From: Magnetospirillum sulfuroxidans
GTDB lineage: Bacteria; Pseudomonadota; Alphaproteobacteria; Rhodospirillales; Magnetospirillaceae
Length of the DNA stretch: 64,000 nt
Direction of reading: 5' to 3'
Assembly (NCBI RefSeq): GCF_018224925.1
Contig: NZ_JAGTUF010000015.1
Coordinates: 1-64,000, forward strand
Part shown: one piece after another, positions 62,344 through 64,000 of the stretch
Layout: every line of letters starts with the position of its first letter
Position numbering within the stretch: the first letter of the stretch is position 1
Notes under the pieces: model-generated
What the model was told of the DNA's origin: nothing
Database searches by the model: none
What the model saw: the letters and a program-made list of their open reading frames with translations, nothing else
Position numbers and translations under genes: made by a program

Positions 62344-63320
62344 GCGACATCTCGCCCCGGCAAACCACCCTGCTGCGCGAGTTCACCAACAACGCTTTGT
62401 CGCAAGTGCTGTTCGGTCCCCACAACGTCAATCTGGACCGGATCGAACGCTTGCTCGGCGTGGCTTTGAACGCGCGTGGGAATTCCGTGTCCATTTCCGG
62501 GACGCCGGAATCGGCGGCGGAAGCGGCTCGCGTTTTGGATGATCTTTATGCCCTGGCCGGCCGCCAAGGGCATCTGGAAACCGCTGATGTCGATGCCGCC
62601 ACGCGGATGAACGAGCCGCGTCCCCATACCGACGAGCTGGTGCTGCGCACGCGCAAACGCCACATCGCCCCGCGCACGCCGACGCAGGCCGATTATCTCA
62701 CGGCGCTCAACCAATGCCCGCTGGTGTTCGGGCTGGGGCCGGCCGGGACCGGCAAGACCTATCTGGCGGTGGCTAAGGCCGTGGCGCTGATGCTGGCCGG
62801 CGAGGTCGACCGGATCATCTTGTCGCGGCCGGCGGTGGAGGCGGGCGAGCGTCTGGGCTTTTTGCCCGGCGATCTCAAGGAAAAGGTCGATCCCTATTTG
62901 CGGCCGCTTTATGACGCCCTGCACGACATGCTGCCCGGCGATCAGGTGATGAAGAAATTGACGGCGGGCGAGATCGAAGTGGCGCCGTTGGCCTTCATGC
63001 GCGGGCGCACGCTGGCCAATTCGTTCATTATTTTGGACGAAGCGCAAAACACCAGCCCAATGCAGATGAAGATGTTCCTGACCCGGATGGGCGAGCATTC
63101 CCGCATGGTTATCACCGGCGATCTGTCGCAGACCGATTTGCCGCCGGGCACACGCTCGGGGTTGCGCGACGCGCTGGATACCCTGATCGACATTCCCGGC
63201 GTATCCTTCATCAATTTCACTGACCGCGACGTGGTGCGCCACGATCTGGTCACCCGCATCGTCCGCGCCTATGACCGGGCCGAACGCGACCGCAAGCAAG
63301 GCAAGGGAGAACCCGTTTGA
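62340..63320 (+). CDS. PhoH-like ATPase
   Basis: A 326-residue protein with GTG start. Walker [10 protein letters not shown] and Walker [11 protein letters not shown] are present, with [16 protein letters not shown] between them. PhoH/YbeZ is an ATPase of RNA metabolism. It is usually encoded next to ybeY, as here, with a 4-base overlap at both ends. Confidence 0.93.
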   Translation: MSDISPRQTTLLREFTNNALSQVLFGPHNVNLDRIERLLGVALNARGNSVSISGTPESAAEAARVLDDLYALAGRQGHLETADVDAATRMNEPRPHTDELVLRTRKRHIAPRTPTQADYLTALNQCPLVFGLGPAGTGKTYLAVAKAVALMLAGEVDRIILSRPAVEAGERLGFLPGDLKEKVDPYLRPLYDALHDMLPGDQVMKKLTAGEIEVAPLAFMRGRTLANSFIILDEAQNTSPMQMKMFLTRMGEHSRMVITGDLSQTDLPPGTRSGLRDALDTLIDIPGVSFINFTDRDVVRHDLVTRIVRAYDRAERDRKQGKGEPV

Positions 63321-63838
63321 GCAGCGCCGAAATCGACGTCGCCATTTCCATCGAGGACGAGGCCTGGACCCAGGCATTGCCAGGGGTCGAGGAATTGTGC
63401 CGAACCATGGCGGTGGCGACGGTCCAGATGGCCGGCGGCGTCCTGGACGGGCCGATGCTGGAAATCAGCGTGGTGCTGAGCTCGGATCAGGCGGTTCAAA
63501 ACCTCAATCGGGATTGGCGCGGCCAGGACAAGCCGACCAACGTGCTGTCCTTCGCCGGGCTTGATGATGACGAAGCGCCGGTGGTGATCGGGGCGCCGGT
63601 CTTGTTGGGGGATGTCGTTCTGGCTTTCGGCGTGTGCGCGCGCGAAGCGGCCGAGCAAGGCAAAAGCCTGTCCCATCACGCCGCCCATCTGGTGGTGCAC
63701 GGCACCTTGCACTTGCTGGGCTGGGACCACGAGGAAGACGAGGTCGAAGCCGAGGAAATGGAACAGATGGAGACGGCTATTTTGGCCGGCTTCGGTATCG
63801 CCAATCCTTATGCCGAGGGAGAGGGCCTGGGATCATGA
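63317..63838 (+). CDS. ybeY: Endoribonuclease YbeY
   Basis: A 173-residue protein with TTG start. The zinc-binding HGTLHLLGWDH motif is complete, with LSHHAAHLVV before it. YbeY takes part in 16S rRNA maturation and ribosome quality control. It overlaps phoH and the following gene by 4 bases each. Confidence 0.93.
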   Translation: MSSAEIDVAISIEDEAWTQALPGVEELCRTMAVATVQMAGGVLDGPMLEISVVLSSDQAVQNLNRDWRGQDKPTNVLSFAGLDDDEAPVVIGAPVLLGDVVLAFGVCAREAAEQGKSLSHHAAHLVVHGTLHLLGWDHEEDEVEAEEMEQMETAILAGFGIANPYAEGEGLGS

Positions 63839-64000
63839 GCGAACCCCATAGTCGCCCGCCCCGTGAAAACGGGGCAAACGTGAAGATGTCCCGTGAAAAC
63901 GGGGCAAACGTGAAGATGTCCCGTGAAAACGGGGAATCCGGTGGGTCGGGGGCGTTGGCCGACGATTCGCTGATGGATGTGGTGCGCGGCTGGGTGCGGA
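63835..64000 (+). CDS. CorC/HlyC-like transporter-associated protein, 5' part
   Basis: The gene begins at ATG 63,835, overlapping the ybeY stop by 4 bases, and runs off the window after 55 residues. Position after ybeY predicts CorC (CBS-domain magnesium/cobalt efflux protein). The visible N terminus is odd: a 10-residue unit, RENGANVKMS, is repeated twice with a third partial copy, then an acidic stretch (ALADDSLMDVV). Only the start can be judged here. Confidence 0.6.
   Translation, partial: MSEPHSRPPRENGANVKMSRENGANVKMSRENGESGGSGALADDSLMDVVRGWVR
63855..63930 (+). repeat. In-frame 30-base tandem repeat in corC
   Basis: cgtgaaaacggggcaaacgt with its following ten bases recurs twice perfectly, and a third partial copy follows, each keeping the frame and encoding RENGANVKMS. 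Repeat arrays of this kind near a start codon can change length by slippage. Confidence 0.7.

Noticed and set aside
63850-63930. Possible CRISPR-like repeat
   Set aside because: Units are directly adjacent with no unique spacers, and keep the reading frame of corC, so it is a coding tandem repeat.

Overview
The window reads as a chromosomal segment of a GC-rich alphaproteobacterium, most likely a Rhodospirillales member of the Magnetospirillum type. This is inferred from the gene content: MucR/Ros, Irr and a second Fur-family regulator, ATP12, class II ribonucleotide reductase, tandem olsB-olsA, and the miaB-phoH-ybeY-corC order. It splits into two unlike halves.

Positions 1 to about 32,550 form a genomic island with mixed, locally AT-rich composition and almost no housekeeping genes. 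From left to right it holds: (a) a transglutaminase-fold protein and a membrane-anchored zinc-ribbon protein, two small orphan ORFs and a DUF4384-like protein; (b) a compact plus-strand operon, 3,980-15,298, encoding a small protein, a zinc-ribbon protein, a von Willebrand A (vWA) protein, a PP2C phosphatase, a degenerate protein kinase and two very large TPR-CHAT (caspase-like) proteases; (c) a minus-strand gene run, 21,267-15,327, encoding a lipoprotein, two exported proteins, a MotA/TolQ/ExbB-like and a TolR/ExbD-like pair, three membrane-anchored Pro/Ala-rich proteins and a cytosolic protein, which looks like an envelope-spanning proton-channel machine; (d) an IS3 remnant; (e) a CorA-like membrane protein directly followed by a 1,328-residue SMC/Rad50-like ATPase with a zinc-hook CxxC and an S24-like tail; (f) three overlapping tyrosine recombinase genes plus a small DNA-binding coiled-coil protein, arranged like the tnpABC genes of Tn554 or other recombinase-trio elements.

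My reading of the island is that a phosphorylation switch (vWA/PP2C/kinase, like the TerY-P triad) controls paired caspase-like proteases and may be linked to the envelope machine. The CorA-SMC pair looks like a separate defence-type cassette, and the recombinase trio provides mobility. No function here is proven by sequence alone.

From 32,690 to the end the sequence is ordinary core genome: nrdJ, a Tat-exported beta-glucosidase, acylphosphatase, an RlpA-like protein, fluC, rluC, an HPF-type ribosome factor beside a broken F1-ATPase beta fragment, an HAD phosphatase, AsmA, ATP12, a lone AT-rich membrane protein, the propionyl-CoA carboxylase genes pccB-pccA, a YegP-like protein, irr, a pentaheme NapC-type cytochrome, dihaem peroxidase, degP-rarA, HPt and receiver proteins, a TusA-like protein, mucR, a Fur-family gene, ornithine-lipid synthesis (olsB-olsA), miaB, phoH, ybeY and the start of corC. 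Several convincing intrinsic terminators separate these units.
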